In this document: positions 8,684-17,373 of the stretch, piece by piece
Numbering within the stretch: position 1 is the first letter of the stretch
How the letters are laid out: each line of letters begins with the position of its first letter
Assembly (NCBI GenBank): GCA_947627375.1
Contig: CANQVR010000008.1
Span: 1-33,110 of the forward strand
Direction: 5' to 3'
Length of the DNA stretch: 33,110 bases
Origin: an uncultured Bacilli bacterium
Lineage (GTDB): Bacteria; Bacillota_I; Bacilli_A; RF39; UBA660
Made by a program: the position numbers and the translations under genes
The notes under the pieces: model-generated
Databases searched by the model: none
Told to the model about the DNA's origin: nothing
The model's input: the letters and a program-made list of their open reading frames with translations, nothing else

Positions 8684-8821
8684 TTATCTTATACCTCCAT
8701 GACCAACATCAATTGTTATTATTTTACCCTTCAAATCAACAGTTTTAGCTTCTATAAACTGTAATGAAAAAACTGCCAATAATAACATACACAAAATAAA
8801 AGTCTTGTATTGTCGTAGCAT
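8684..8821 (-). pseudogene. Truncated duplicate of cwlD (5' end only)
   Basis: Encodes MLRQYKTFILCMLLLAVFSLQFIEAKTVDLKGKIITIDVGHGGIR*, collinear with cwlD residues up to DVGHGG, then stop; about 87% nt identity over ~168 bp by manual alignment. Confidence 0.85.
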
Positions 8822-8859
8822 ACTACTCACCTAATAAAGTGTATGCAATATACAAGACT
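8800..8859 (-). repeat. Second copy of the cwlD start-region inverted repeat
   Basis: AGTCTTGTAT (8801-8810) pairs with ATACAAGACT (8850-8859); inner GCATAC/GTATGC arms also present. Confidence 0.6.
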
Positions 8860-8880
8860 AATTAACAAGAAATCTTATAT

Positions 8881-9141
8881 TTAATTTATCAGTTTTTCAT
8901 CACAATTAATATTTACTACATTTGTTTTTGATGACATAGCTTCCCAAGTTTGAGCATCTTGTTCATTAACTGGATAATCTAGATCTCCTTCTTCACTACT
9001 AAAAGGAACAAATAACATATCATTCTGAACAAATCTATTTTTATCTAAAAGTTCTATTACATCTTCTCTATAAGAAATAGATTTAGCTTGATCATAATTA
9101 TTAAATGAAATAACAATGTATTTATTTATTTCTACTAAGTC
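8881..9141 (-). pseudogene. Start-less open frame (gene remnant?) immediately after copA
   Basis: Open frame encoding ...VEINKYIVISFNNYDQAKSISYREDVIELLDKNRFVQNDMLFVPFSSEEGDLDYPVNEQDAQTWEAMSSKTNVVNINCDEKLIN*; no ATG/GTG/TTG near its 5' end and no SD; overlaps the copA stop. Confidence 0.4.
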
Positions 9142-11314
9142 TCAAAGAATTAAAAACAACAGTTAAACTACTAATTGTCATAGCTATACCAGCAAACATT
9201 GGATTCATACTAATACCAAACGATTTGAAAAATCCAATCGCAATAGGTATCATACAAATATTATAAAAGAATGCCCAAAATAAATTTTCTTTTATTATTT
9301 TTAAAGTTCTTTTACTTATACATATTAAATCAACTACTTTATCTATCTTATCATTCATTAAAATAACATCAGCAGAATTAGCAGCAATATCAGTACCTCC
9401 ATTAACACTTACACCAATAGAACTACTAGCAAGTGAAGGCGCATCATTAATACCATCTCCTACCATCATTACAAATTTACCTTCTTTAATCAGATCTTTA
9501 ACAATCTTTGTCTTTTCACGAGGTAATATATCTGCTTTGATGTTATCAATACCTACAATAGAAGCAATAATAGATGCCGTATCTTTATTATCACCTGTTG
9601 CCATAATTACATCTATACCAAGATCCTTTAACTTTTCTATAGTCTTTTTACTACTATCCCTTACAACATCACTAACACCAATAAGCCCAATGACATTATT
9701 ATCTTCAATAACATATATAATACTATTACCAAGTTTAGCTAATTCTTTTTCATCTTCTCCAAATTCATTAGAAATATTCAATTTTTTTAATAATTTACTA
9801 TTACCAATAGAATATTTTTTAGTAGCAATAGTACCTTCTACTCCAATTCCAGTAATATTTTTAAAATCTCTAACTTCCAAAAGTTTCGTATTATCTTTTA
9901 AAAATGCTAAAGCGATAGGATGAATAGACTTACTTTCTATACTAGATACAATTTGTAATAACTTTTTATCATTATAATTACTATAATTAAATATCTTTGC
10001 AATTTTTAAATTACCATAAGTAAGCGTTCCAGTTTTATCAAATACTATTGTATCTACTTTACCAACATTTTCTAAAGTTTTACTTTCTTTAATTAAAATA
10101 CCATTTCTAGCACATACTCCCTCACTTACCACTATTGCTAGAGGTGTTGCAAGCCCTAAAGCACATGGACACGCTACAACAAGTACAGTTACAAAAGTAT
10201 TAACTGCCTCATTAAATGAAAAACCTAACATTAAATAACCAACAAAAGTTAAAATCGCAATTACAATAATCATTGGAACAAAGAAGCCACTTACAACATC
10301 AGCAATTCTTGCAATAGGTGCTTTAGTATTACTTGCTTCCACAACTAATTTAACAATCTCCGAAATTGTAGAATCTTTACCAATTTTTTCTGCTTGATAT
10401 AAAATATAACCATCTACATTAATACTTCCTGCAACTACTTTTTGAGATACACCTTTTTTAAGAGGAATAGCCTCTCCTGTAATAAAAGCTTCATCAAAAT
10501 GTGCTTCTCCTTCGACAATCACTCCATCAACTGCAATTTTCATTCCAGGTTTAGCAATTAAAATATCTCCCTTTTCAACTTCATCTATAGTTACTTCTTT
10601 TTCCTCTTCGCCTTTTTTAATAAGAGCTTTCTTAGGTGTAATTTGAACTAGCTCTTTAATAGCATCAGTTGTTTTTTTTCTACTTCTCCCATCAATAAAT
10701 CTCCCTAATTTAATAAAGAAAATTACTACGATACAAGATTCAAAATATAAGTTTTCTACGTTCATATAATGTCCACTAAAGACCATGATCATATTATATA
10801 AACTATATAAAAAACTAGAGAACACACCTAAAGTTACTAAAGTATCCATATTAGGACTTTTATATATAACATTTTTAATTCCACTTTTAAATATATCAAA
10901 ACCAAATATTAAAAATGGTATAGAAAGTAAAAATAATGAAACAGTATAATTAACAGGATATTTATCCATAGAAAGAAAGATAATACTTGGAAGTCCAATC
11001 ATATGAGCCATAGAAATATATAAAACTATTATTGTAAGAATTCCAAAAATAAATAAATTTCTTTTATTTTTTTTATCTAGTTCTTCATAATCTTCTTCTA
11101 TTTTGTATTCTCCTAAACTTTCAAACCCTACTTCACTAATAAACGAAGCTAAATCATCGATGGTTAAACTATCATCATATTCTATTAAAGCTTGAGCAAG
11201 AGGTAAATTCACACTGGCACTCTTTATTTTTTCTTTACTATTTAAGTGTTTTTCAAGTCTTGATGAACAAGCACTACAACTCATCCCACCAATACTAAGA
11301 ATAATTTTTTTCAT
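9122..11314 (-). CDS. copA: Copper-translocating P1B-type ATPase
   Basis: HMA motif GMSCSACSSRLEKH, CPCALGLATP, DKTGTLT, GDGINDAPSLA. Confidence 0.95.
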   Translation of the reverse strand: MKKIILSIGGMSCSACSSRLEKHLNSKEKIKSASVNLPLAQALIEYDDSLTIDDLASFISEVGFESLGEYKIEEDYEELDKKNKRNLFIFGILTIIVLYISMAHMIGLPSIIFLSMDKYPVNYTVSLFLLSIPFLIFGFDIFKSGIKNVIYKSPNMDTLVTLGVFSSFLYSLYNMIMVFSGHYMNVENLYFESCIVVIFFIKLGRFIDGRSRKKTTDAIKELVQITPKKALIKKGEEEKEVTIDEVEKGDILIAKPGMKIAVDGVIVEGEAHFDEAFITGEAIPLKKGVSQKVVAGSINVDGYILYQAEKIGKDSTISEIVKLVVEASNTKAPIARIADVVSGFFVPMIIVIAILTFVGYLMLGFSFNEAVNTFVTVLVVACPCALGLATPLAIVVSEGVCARNGILIKESKTLENVGKVDTIVFDKTGTLTYGNLKIAKIFNYSNYNDKKLLQIVSSIESKSIHPIALAFLKDNTKLLEVRDFKNITGIGVEGTIATKKYSIGNSKLLKKLNISNEFGEDEKELAKLGNSIIYVIEDNNVIGLIGVSDVVRDSSKKTIEKLKDLGIDVIMATGDNKDTASIIASIVGIDNIKADILPREKTKIVKDLIKEGKFVMMVGDGINDAPSLASSSIGVSVNGGTDIAANSADVILMNDKIDKVVDLICISKRTLKIIKENLFWAFFYNICMIPIAIGFFKSFGISMNPMFAGIAMTISSLTVVFNSLRLSRNK

Positions 11315-11316
11315 TA

Positions 11317-11607
11317 TTAATTAAACCTCCTTATAATATCCATAACTTCATCTACTATTTCTACTTTACCATCCTTAATATTATCGACAACACAAGTTTG
11401 CATATGAATCTTTAAAATTTCACGACCAATACTTGTTAAAGATTTATTGCAAGCAGAAATTTGCGTTAATACATCATCACAATATCTATCCTCTTCAATC
11501 ATTTTCACAATACCTCTAATTTGACCCTCAATAATATTAAGACGTCTTATAAGTCTTTTCTTGTCTTTTAAATCTCTAGGTTTTTCTTTCATACAATGTT
11601 TTTCCAT
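11317..11607 (-). CDS. csoR: CsoR-family copper-sensing repressor (DUF156)
   Basis: RRLNIIEGQIRGIVKMIEEDRYCDDVLTQISA...HMQTC with the C-H-C ligand pattern; start set to MEKHCMKEKP (SD GGAG) because the longer ORF start covers the operator/promoter. Confidence 0.9.
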   Translation of the reverse strand: MEKHCMKEKPRDLKDKKRLIRRLNIIEGQIRGIVKMIEEDRYCDDVLTQISACNKSLTSIGREILKIHMQTCVVDNIKDGKVEIVDEVMDIIRRFN

Positions 11608-11625
11608 ATTATCAACTCCATATAT

Positions 11626-11654
11626 ATTATATACCCCATAGGGGTATATGTCAA
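11626..11654 (-). promoter_or_regulatory. csoR-copA promoter with CsoR operator in the spacer
   Basis: Minus strand TTGACA-TATACCCCTATGGGGTA-TATAAT (17-bp spacer); palindrome ATATACCCC-ATA-GGGGTATAT at 11629-11649. Confidence 0.9.
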
Positions 11655-11733
11655 TTATATGATATTTTTCTTTAATTATACTTTTGCCTATACATAAAAA
11701 AACAAAATTCATAGTTTATTATTAGGTGATATT

Positions 11734-12534
11734 ATGCTTAATTACTTTACGCACTTAGATTTTGTATTACAAGCACTTATCGCAACAATTTTTACATGGA
11801 GTATCACAGCAATAGGTGCTAGTCTAGTTTTTTTCTTCAAAAAAATAAATAAAAATGTCATGGATGCAATGTTAGGTTTTGCTGCTGGAGTAATGATTGC
11901 TGCTTCTTTTTGGTCACTTCTATCTCCTGCAATTGATATGGCAGAAAAACTTAAAATGACTGCATGGATAATTGTCACATTGGGTTTTTTAAGTGGTGGA
12001 ATACTTCTTTTTATTGGTGATAAATTATTTACATTATATAGTAAAAAGAAACATTATAAACACAACGGCAGTTTTAAAAGATGTTTAATGTTAGTATTTT
12101 CAATAAGTCTTCATAATATTCCTGAAGGCCTTGCCGTTGGGGTTGCTTTTGGTTCAGTTGCCTATGGTCTTGCTGGAGCAACTATTGGTAGTGCCTGGCT
12201 TCTTGCTTTAGGAATTGGACTTCAAAATTTCCCTGAAGGAACTGCAGTAAGTGTCCCTTTAAGAAGAGAAGGTCTTTCCCGTAAAAAAGCTTTTTACTAT
12301 GGACAATTAAGCGGAATTGTTGAACCTATCTCAGGAGTAATAGGAGCTTTATTAGTATTAAAAATAAGACTATTACTTCCATTTTTACTTTCTTTTGCCG
12401 CTGGTGCCATGATCTATGTAGTAGTTCAAGAATTAATTCCAGAAAGTCAAACAAATAAAAAGAAAGACTTGATGGCTTTCTTTACATTAATAGGATTTTC
12501 AATAATGATGATCTTAGATGTAGCTTTAGGATAA
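11734..12534 (+). CDS. ZIP family metal transporter
   Basis: SISLHNIPEGLAVGVAFGS and GLQNFPEGTAVSVPLRREG metal-binding helices; SD AGGTGATATTATG. Confidence 0.92.
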   Translation: MLNYFTHLDFVLQALIATIFTWSITAIGASLVFFFKKINKNVMDAMLGFAAGVMIAASFWSLLSPAIDMAEKLKMTAWIIVTLGFLSGGILLFIGDKLFTLYSKKKHYKHNGSFKRCLMLVFSISLHNIPEGLAVGVAFGSVAYGLAGATIGSAWLLALGIGLQNFPEGTAVSVPLRREGLSRKKAFYYGQLSGIVEPISGVIGALLVLKIRLLLPFLLSFAAGAMIYVVVQELIPESQTNKKKDLMAFFTLIGFSIMMILDVALG

Positions 12535-12557
12535 CGTATTATACGTTATTTTTTTTC
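12531..12557 (+). terminator. Terminator of the ZIP gene
   Basis: ATAACGTAT-T-ATACGTTAT followed by T8. Confidence 0.75.
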
Positions 12558-12586
12558 ACAAAAAAACTTGGCTATTAACCAAGCTT
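12558..12586 (-). terminator. Terminator of rplM-rpsI
   Basis: Minus strand CTTGG-ttaatag-CCAAG followed by T7. Confidence 0.8.
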
Positions 12587-12603
12587 TTAACAACAGTATT
12601 ATA

Positions 12604-13023
12604 TTATCTCTTACTAAATTGTGGAGCACGTCGTGCTTTTTTTAGTCCTGGTTTCTTACGCTCTTTCTTACGAGCATCTCTAGTAATGAAACCATTTGCT
12701 TTTAAAGGTTTACGGAAACTATTTTCAGAATCAGGTGATGTTGTTTTATCATAATCTAAAAGCGCTCTTGTGATACCTAAACGACTAGCACCAGCTTGAC
12801 CAGATAAACCTCCACCTTTTACTTTGATTTCTATATCAAACATATCACGAGTTTTAGTAACATCAAGTGGTTGACATAAATCTAGAATTAATATTTTATT
12901 AGAAAAATATTCTTCTACATCATGACCATTAATAGTAATTTTACCTTTTCCAGGAGTAAGTGTTACACGAGCAACACTTGTTTTTCTACGTCCTGTACCA
13001 TAATAAGTATTCCCTTTTGCCAT
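12604..13023 (-). CDS. rpsI: 30S ribosomal protein uS9
   Basis: [14 protein letters not shown] ... [15 protein letters not shown] ... [12 protein letters not shown]. Confidence 0.98.
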   Translation of the reverse strand: MAKGNTYYGTGRRKTSVARVTLTPGKGKITINGHDVEEYFSNKILILDLCQPLDVTKTRDMFDIEIKVKGGGLSGQAGASRLGITRALLDYDKTTSPDSENSFRKPLKANGFITRDARKKERKKPGLKKARRAPQFSKR

Positions 13024-13454
13024 TATTTAACCTCCATTACTTCAGGCTTTTGTGCCATATGTGGATGACTACTTCCTGCATATACAAATAATTTTTTATA
13101 CATTTGTCTTCCTAAACGATTATGAGGAAGCATTCCTTTAACAGCTCTTTCAACCATTTCTTCAGGATATCTTTCTCTCATAACTTTTGCAGTTCTCTCA
13201 CGAAGTCCGCCCGGATACATTGAATGATTGTAATAAATCTTCTTTTCTTCTTTGTTTCCCGTAAGTTTAACCTTTTCAGCATTGATAATAATTACATTAT
13301 CTCCACAATCAATATGTGGTGTGTATGTAACTTTATGTTTTCCTCTTAAAACATGAGCAGCACGACTTGCTAAACGTCCTAAAGGAATATCAGTTGCATC
13401 AATTACATACCATTTACGTTCTACTGTTTCACGTTTTTGCATATAACTTTTCAT
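13023..13454 (-). CDS. rplM: 50S ribosomal protein uL13
   Basis: [51 protein letters not shown]; overlaps rpsI by TAATG. Confidence 0.98.
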   Translation of the reverse strand: MKSYMQKRETVERKWYVIDATDIPLGRLASRAAHVLRGKHKVTYTPHIDCGDNVIIINAEKVKLTGNKEEKKIYYNHSMYPGGLRERTAKVMRERYPEEMVERAVKGMLPHNRLGRQMYKKLFVYAGSSHPHMAQKPEVMEVK

Positions 13455-13465
13455 TTTTCTCATCC

Positions 13466-13521
13466 TTTCCTAAATTAAGCTTTCCCACGGCCTAATTTAT
13501 GTGGGGAATTAAATGTACCGC
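13466..13521 (-). ncRNA. Putative L13 operon leader with pseudoknot potential
   Basis: TTCCCAC (13482-13488) pairs with the 13501-13507 region (GTGGGGAA); loop TAATTTA (13493-13499) pairs with TAAATTA (13471-13477). Confidence 0.6.
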
Positions 13522-13526
13522 TTATA

Positions 13527-13555
13527 ATTATACTAAAAAATCCTATAAAAATCAA
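13527..13555 (-). promoter_or_regulatory. Promoter of rplM-rpsI
   Basis: Minus strand TTGATT-17 nt-TATAAT. Confidence 0.7.
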
Positions 13556-13585
13556 TATCTTTTACTTCATTTATATAATATTACA

Positions 13586-14323
13586 CTATTTTTTATATAT
13601 TACTTTAACTAAATATAGTCCTTCTGGTGGTGCAGTAACCCCATTTTTACTTCTATCACGACTTTTAAGTATTTTAAAAACTTCAATAGGATCAATCTTT
13701 TCTTCTCCTACTTTTATTAAAATACCTACCATATTTCTTACTTGATAACGAAGAAAACCATTACCTTTAAAGGTAAAAATAACATTTTTATTTTTTAAAG
13801 TTATACTAGCTTTCGTAATATTTCTAACACAATTTTTCTTGTCTTTATTTTCCGTAACAAACGCTCTAAAATCATGTTCTCCAACAAAATAATTAATAGC
13901 TTCTTTCATCTTTTCTATATTAAGATCATGATTATATTGAAATATATAATTTCTCATTATAGGATTAAACTCTCCCATATTTAAAGTATATTTATACTCT
14001 TTTTGATATACATTATATCTAGCATGAAAATCATCACTAACTTTTTTTACTGAAATAACATGAATATCCTGAGGTAAATAGGTATTCATTGCTCTTTTTA
14101 ATTTCTTTTCAGTTATCACTACATCAATATCTGCATGGATATATTGACACAAAGCATGAACTTTTTTATCAGTTCTCCCTGTCGAACACACTACCACTTT
14201 TTGATTATCATTTATTCTAGTAAGTACTGTTTCCAATTCACCTTGAACAGTTCTTAAACCAGGTTGAGCTTGATAACCAACAAAATCACTCCCATCATAA
14301 GACAACTTAATTAAATATCTCAT
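13586..14323 (-). CDS. truA: tRNA pseudouridine(38-40) synthase TruA
   Basis: SYDGSDFVGYQAQPGLRTVQGELE, STGRTDKKVHA, FRYQVRNMVG. Confidence 0.96.
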   Translation of the reverse strand: MRYLIKLSYDGSDFVGYQAQPGLRTVQGELETVLTRINDNQKVVVCSTGRTDKKVHALCQYIHADIDVVITEKKLKRAMNTYLPQDIHVISVKKVSDDFHARYNVYQKEYKYTLNMGEFNPIMRNYIFQYNHDLNIEKMKEAINYFVGEHDFRAFVTENKDKKNCVRNITKASITLKNKNVIFTFKGNGFLRYQVRNMVGILIKVGEEKIDPIEVFKILKSRDRSKNGVTAPPEGLYLVKVIYKK

Positions 14324-14326
14324 AAA

Positions 14327-14944
14327 CTACACCCCTATTTTCAACACTATTATTAAACATATTAAATGAACTACAAACATAAATATATCTAAAAAAGAAA
14401 TTACAACTTTATACTTATTACGATAATCATTAAAATAAAATCTTTTTTCATAAGTATTAATTAACTGATCTAAAGATTTAATTGTTAAATTAAAGGTATT
14501 TCTAATACAAAAAAGATAATACTTAAAATCATTTTTATAACCTATTTTTTTAGTAGAATCTATCATAATATTAAAATTATTACGAAAATAATCTTTAAAA
14601 TATAAACATTTTAAAAATACTTTAGTCATACGACAATTATCTGATGGAAACAAAGTATCATAAACTCTAATAAAATCTATTTTACTATAATCCACAAACA
14701 TTGTGCATAAATATGAAATAAACGTTAAAAATCGCCCTAGAACAATAAGTTTTCCACACAAAATGTTAATAACTAATATAGCTAGAGTAAAACATAAAAA
14801 CAAAAGTAATCTTTCATGTTTATAAGCACAAAATAATAGTAATAATACTAAAGAAAAAATAAAAATATTATTTTGGGCAAAGATCAATACCAACAAAAAG
14901 ATAATAATATCAATTAAATTTACTATTGGATGAAGTTTAAACAT
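14327..14944 (-). CDS. Divergent ECF transporter transmembrane subunit (EcfT-like)
   Basis: Hydrophobic N-terminal half, charged coupling-helix-like middle, C-terminal TM; position between EcfA2-like and truA matches canonical ecfA1-ecfA2-ecfT-truA synteny. Confidence 0.65.
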   Translation of the reverse strand: MFKLHPIVNLIDIIIFLLVLIFAQNNIFIFSLVLLLLFCAYKHERLLLFLCFTLAILVINILCGKLIVLGRFLTFISYLCTMFVDYSKIDFIRVYDTLFPSDNCRMTKVFLKCLYFKDYFRNNFNIMIDSTKKIGYKNDFKYYLFCIRNTFNLTIKSLDQLINTYEKRFYFNDYRNKYKVVISFLDIFMFVVHLICLIIVLKIGV

Positions 14945-15731
14945 TCTTATACACATCCTTTATTAAATCTCTAATATCTTTATGATAACTTAAATTTATA
15001 TTTTTTTGTTTTTGAACTTTATAAGTAAAAAGAACTATTTCAGGAACTTCAAAATCATTATCTAATAAAAGTTCTACATTTTTATAAACATCGACACTTT
15101 CACCTTCACTTAACACTTCGCCATTTTTAATTAAAACTACATGCTTACTATTTTTATATAACATCTCTGCATCTCTACTTATAAGAACAATCGTTATATT
15201 TTCATTATCAATCAAATAATTAAAGAATCTCATTAATTTTTTTTCAAATTTTAAATCAAAATTAGAAAATACTTCTTCTAAAACTACTACCTTAGGTCTA
15301 GAAAGTAAACTAACTATTACTTGAATTAACTTTTGTTCACTAGAAGAAAGTTCTTCTATATTTTTATCTAAATAACTTTCATTAAGACCGATATGTTCTA
15401 ACAAAGAAATAACGGTTTTTCTTTGATTTTTAACTTTTATCTTTCTATATTTAATAGTAAAAGCTATATACTCTTCAACAGTATCTAAAAAAACTTGATT
15501 AGAAAAATTTTTAGGTACAAAAGAAATTAAATTTCTATATTCGTCTTTAGTATTATCGGATAATAAAACATTTCCAAAATAAATACTACCAAGAAACTTT
15601 TCTTTACCTTTTAATAAAGTAAATATATCCTGACTATTATCTAAATTAATTCCATTTATAGTTCTATTTTTTAAGGTAAAACTTAAATTCTTAAAGTCTT
15701 TATAACTAACATCATCAAATACTATTTCCAT
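14937..15731 (-). CDS. Divergent ECF ATPase (EcfA2-like), Walker A lost
   Basis: ABC fold retained: VSYKDFKNLSFTLKN, DTVEEYIAFTI, ELSSSEQKLIQVIVSLLSRPKVVVLEEVFSNFD; no GxxxxGK[ST]. Confidence 0.75.
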   Translation of the reverse strand: MEIVFDDVSYKDFKNLSFTLKNRTINGINLDNSQDIFTLLKGKEKFLGSIYFGNVLLSDNTKDEYRNLISFVPKNFSNQVFLDTVEEYIAFTIKYRKIKVKNQRKTVISLLEHIGLNESYLDKNIEELSSSEQKLIQVIVSLLSRPKVVVLEEVFSNFDLKFEKKLMRFFNYLIDNENITIVLISRDAEMLYKNSKHVVLIKNGEVLSEGESVDVYKNVELLLDNDFEVPEIVLFTYKVQKQKNINLSYHKDIRDLIKDVYKNV

Positions 15732-16513
15732 AACGCACTCACCAACAAATCCATATCTAAAACTACTTTATTAACAATATCATAATCTTCAAGTTTTACA
15801 CATAACTCTATCATAAATGGAACTTTTAATCCTAGTTTATTTAATTCATTATCTTTTTTTAATACTTTAAGAGGAACACCTTCTAAAGCAATTTCTCCCT
15901 TATTCAATATATAAAGATAATCACTACTTATCGCATCACGTAAATTACTAGTAGTCATTACAATAGTCATTTTATATACTTTCTGTAAAGCCTTAAGTTT
16001 TTTTAAAATTTCATCAGTTTCAACTTTATTCATTATATAACATATATCATCTAAAAGAAGTACTTTAGGTTTAGTGATCACTGCCATTGCCAATAATAAT
16101 TTAACTTTAGTTTTTTCATCTAAGTTATTAGGATTACTTTGAGTATAATTATCTAAATCAAATAATTTTAAGATTTCTTTATATCTACTCATCTTAACTG
16201 ATTGCTTAAGTCCTAAGTTATCTAAAATAAAAAATAATTCTTTTTCAACTGTTGGAAATATAAAATTTTCATCAATACTTGGAATTACATAAGAAACTTT
16301 TTTATGGAAATTATTTTTATTAATATCACTAATATTTTTTCCTTCTAAGTAAACACACTCACTAGCAAATATAGAGCTTAATATTTTAATTAATGTAGTC
16401 TTACCACACATATTGGGACCTGATACAGTTATAAATTTGTTTTCTTCAATACTCATATTTAAATTTTTTAAAATATTTTTATAAGTTAAATTCTTAATAC
16501 TAAGTATTTCCAT
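15722..16513 (-). CDS. Divergent ECF ATPase (EcfA1-like), Walker A retained
   Basis: GPNMCGKTTLIKIL Walker A, KPKVLLLDDICYIM Walker B, degenerate signature NLDEKTK; start MEILSIKNL with SD AGGAG. Confidence 0.8.
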   Translation of the reverse strand: MEILSIKNLTYKNILKNLNMSIEENKFITVSGPNMCGKTTLIKILSSIFASECVYLEGKNISDINKNNFHKKVSYVIPSIDENFIFPTVEKELFFILDNLGLKQSVKMSRYKEILKLFDLDNYTQSNPNNLDEKTKVKLLLAMAVITKPKVLLLDDICYIMNKVETDEILKKLKALQKVYKMTIVMTTSNLRDAISSDYLYILNKGEIALEGVPLKVLKKDNELNKLGLKVPFMIELCVKLEDYDIVNKVVLDMDLLVSALWK

Positions 16514-16552
16514 AAAATCAACTCCTAAATAACTTTTATATATTATACCAAA

Positions 16553-16577
16553 AAAAAAGCTTTCCGAAAAGGAAAGA
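16553..16577 (-). terminator. Terminator of the SDR gene
   Basis: Minus strand CTTTCC-tttt(c)-GGAAAG-C-T9. Confidence 0.75.
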
Positions 16578-17333
16578 TTATTTAACTTTTTTCTTTTGAA
16601 TTTTATAAACAGTTCTAAGTAAAAATTTATCACTGACAAATCTAGAAAAGAACTTGGCACATTTCATCTTAAATCCAGGAATAATCACCATTTTCCCTTT
16701 AAACATTTCTTTTAAAGCATATTCAGCTACAAAATCACTTGAAAGAGGTTTTACTGAAAAACTAACTCCTGCAGTTTTATTAAAGTTAGTATCAACAGGA
16801 CCAGGACATAAGCAAGAAATAACGACATTACTTTTTCTTTTTTTCAATTCACCCCAAATACCAAGAGTTAAACTTCTAACATATGCTTTACTAGCGTAAT
16901 ATGTTGCCATTAAAGGCCCTCCTGGTTGAAATCCTGCACTTGATGCTACATTTAAAATATAACCAGAATCTTTTTTTTCCATATCTCGTAAAAAAGCTTT
17001 TGTTAAAACATGTAATGCCTTAATATTAGTATCTATCATTAAAAGTTCATTTGTAAGATCCGTATTTTTAAACTCTCCAAAAGCCCCAAATCCTGCATTA
17101 TTAATTAAGATATCAATATCGTCTTTTCTAGTTAATACATAAAGTTCCTTTACCTTTTGAACAGTACTGATATCCATAACAATAATCTTCACATTAGAAC
17201 CTAATTCTTCTTTAATACTTTCTAACTTTTCTTTATTTCGTGCTACTAAGATCAAATCACAGCCAACACTAGAAAGATATCTCGCCATCGCAAGACCAAT
17301 ACCACTTGATGCTCCTGTTATTAAAGCCTTCAT
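16578..17333 (-). CDS. Short-chain dehydrogenase/reductase (SDR) family oxidoreductase
   Basis: ALITGASSGIGLAMARYL, NNAGFGAFG, YYASKAYVRSLT. Confidence 0.93.
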   Translation of the reverse strand: MKALITGASSGIGLAMARYLSSVGCDLILVARNKEKLESIKEELGSNVKIIVMDISTVQKVKELYVLTRKDDIDILINNAGFGAFGEFKNTDLTNELLMIDTNIKALHVLTKAFLRDMEKKDSGYILNVASSAGFQPGGPLMATYYASKAYVRSLTLGIWGELKKRKSNVVISCLCPGPVDTNFNKTAGVSFSVKPLSSDFVAEYALKEMFKGKMVIIPGFKMKCAKFFSRFVSDKFLLRTVYKIQKKKVK

Positions 17334-17373
17334 ACACTCACCCTCTTCTTTAACTATTATAACAAAAAAAAGT

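Noticed and set aside
4932-8859. Direct repeats around the island as transposon ends (LTR/TSD-like)
   Set aside because: The repeats are the coding 5' end and leader of cwlD, diverged by roughly 13%, so gene duplication with truncation explains them better; no transposase lies inside.
9537-9923. 128-aa + strand ORF inside copA
   Set aside because: Antisense to a well-supported CDS; low-complexity mirror of copA codons with no family features.
14327-16513. ABC exporter or two-gene efflux system
   Set aside because: Synteny with truA-rplM-rpsI and the A-A-T gene order fit an ECF energy-coupling module.
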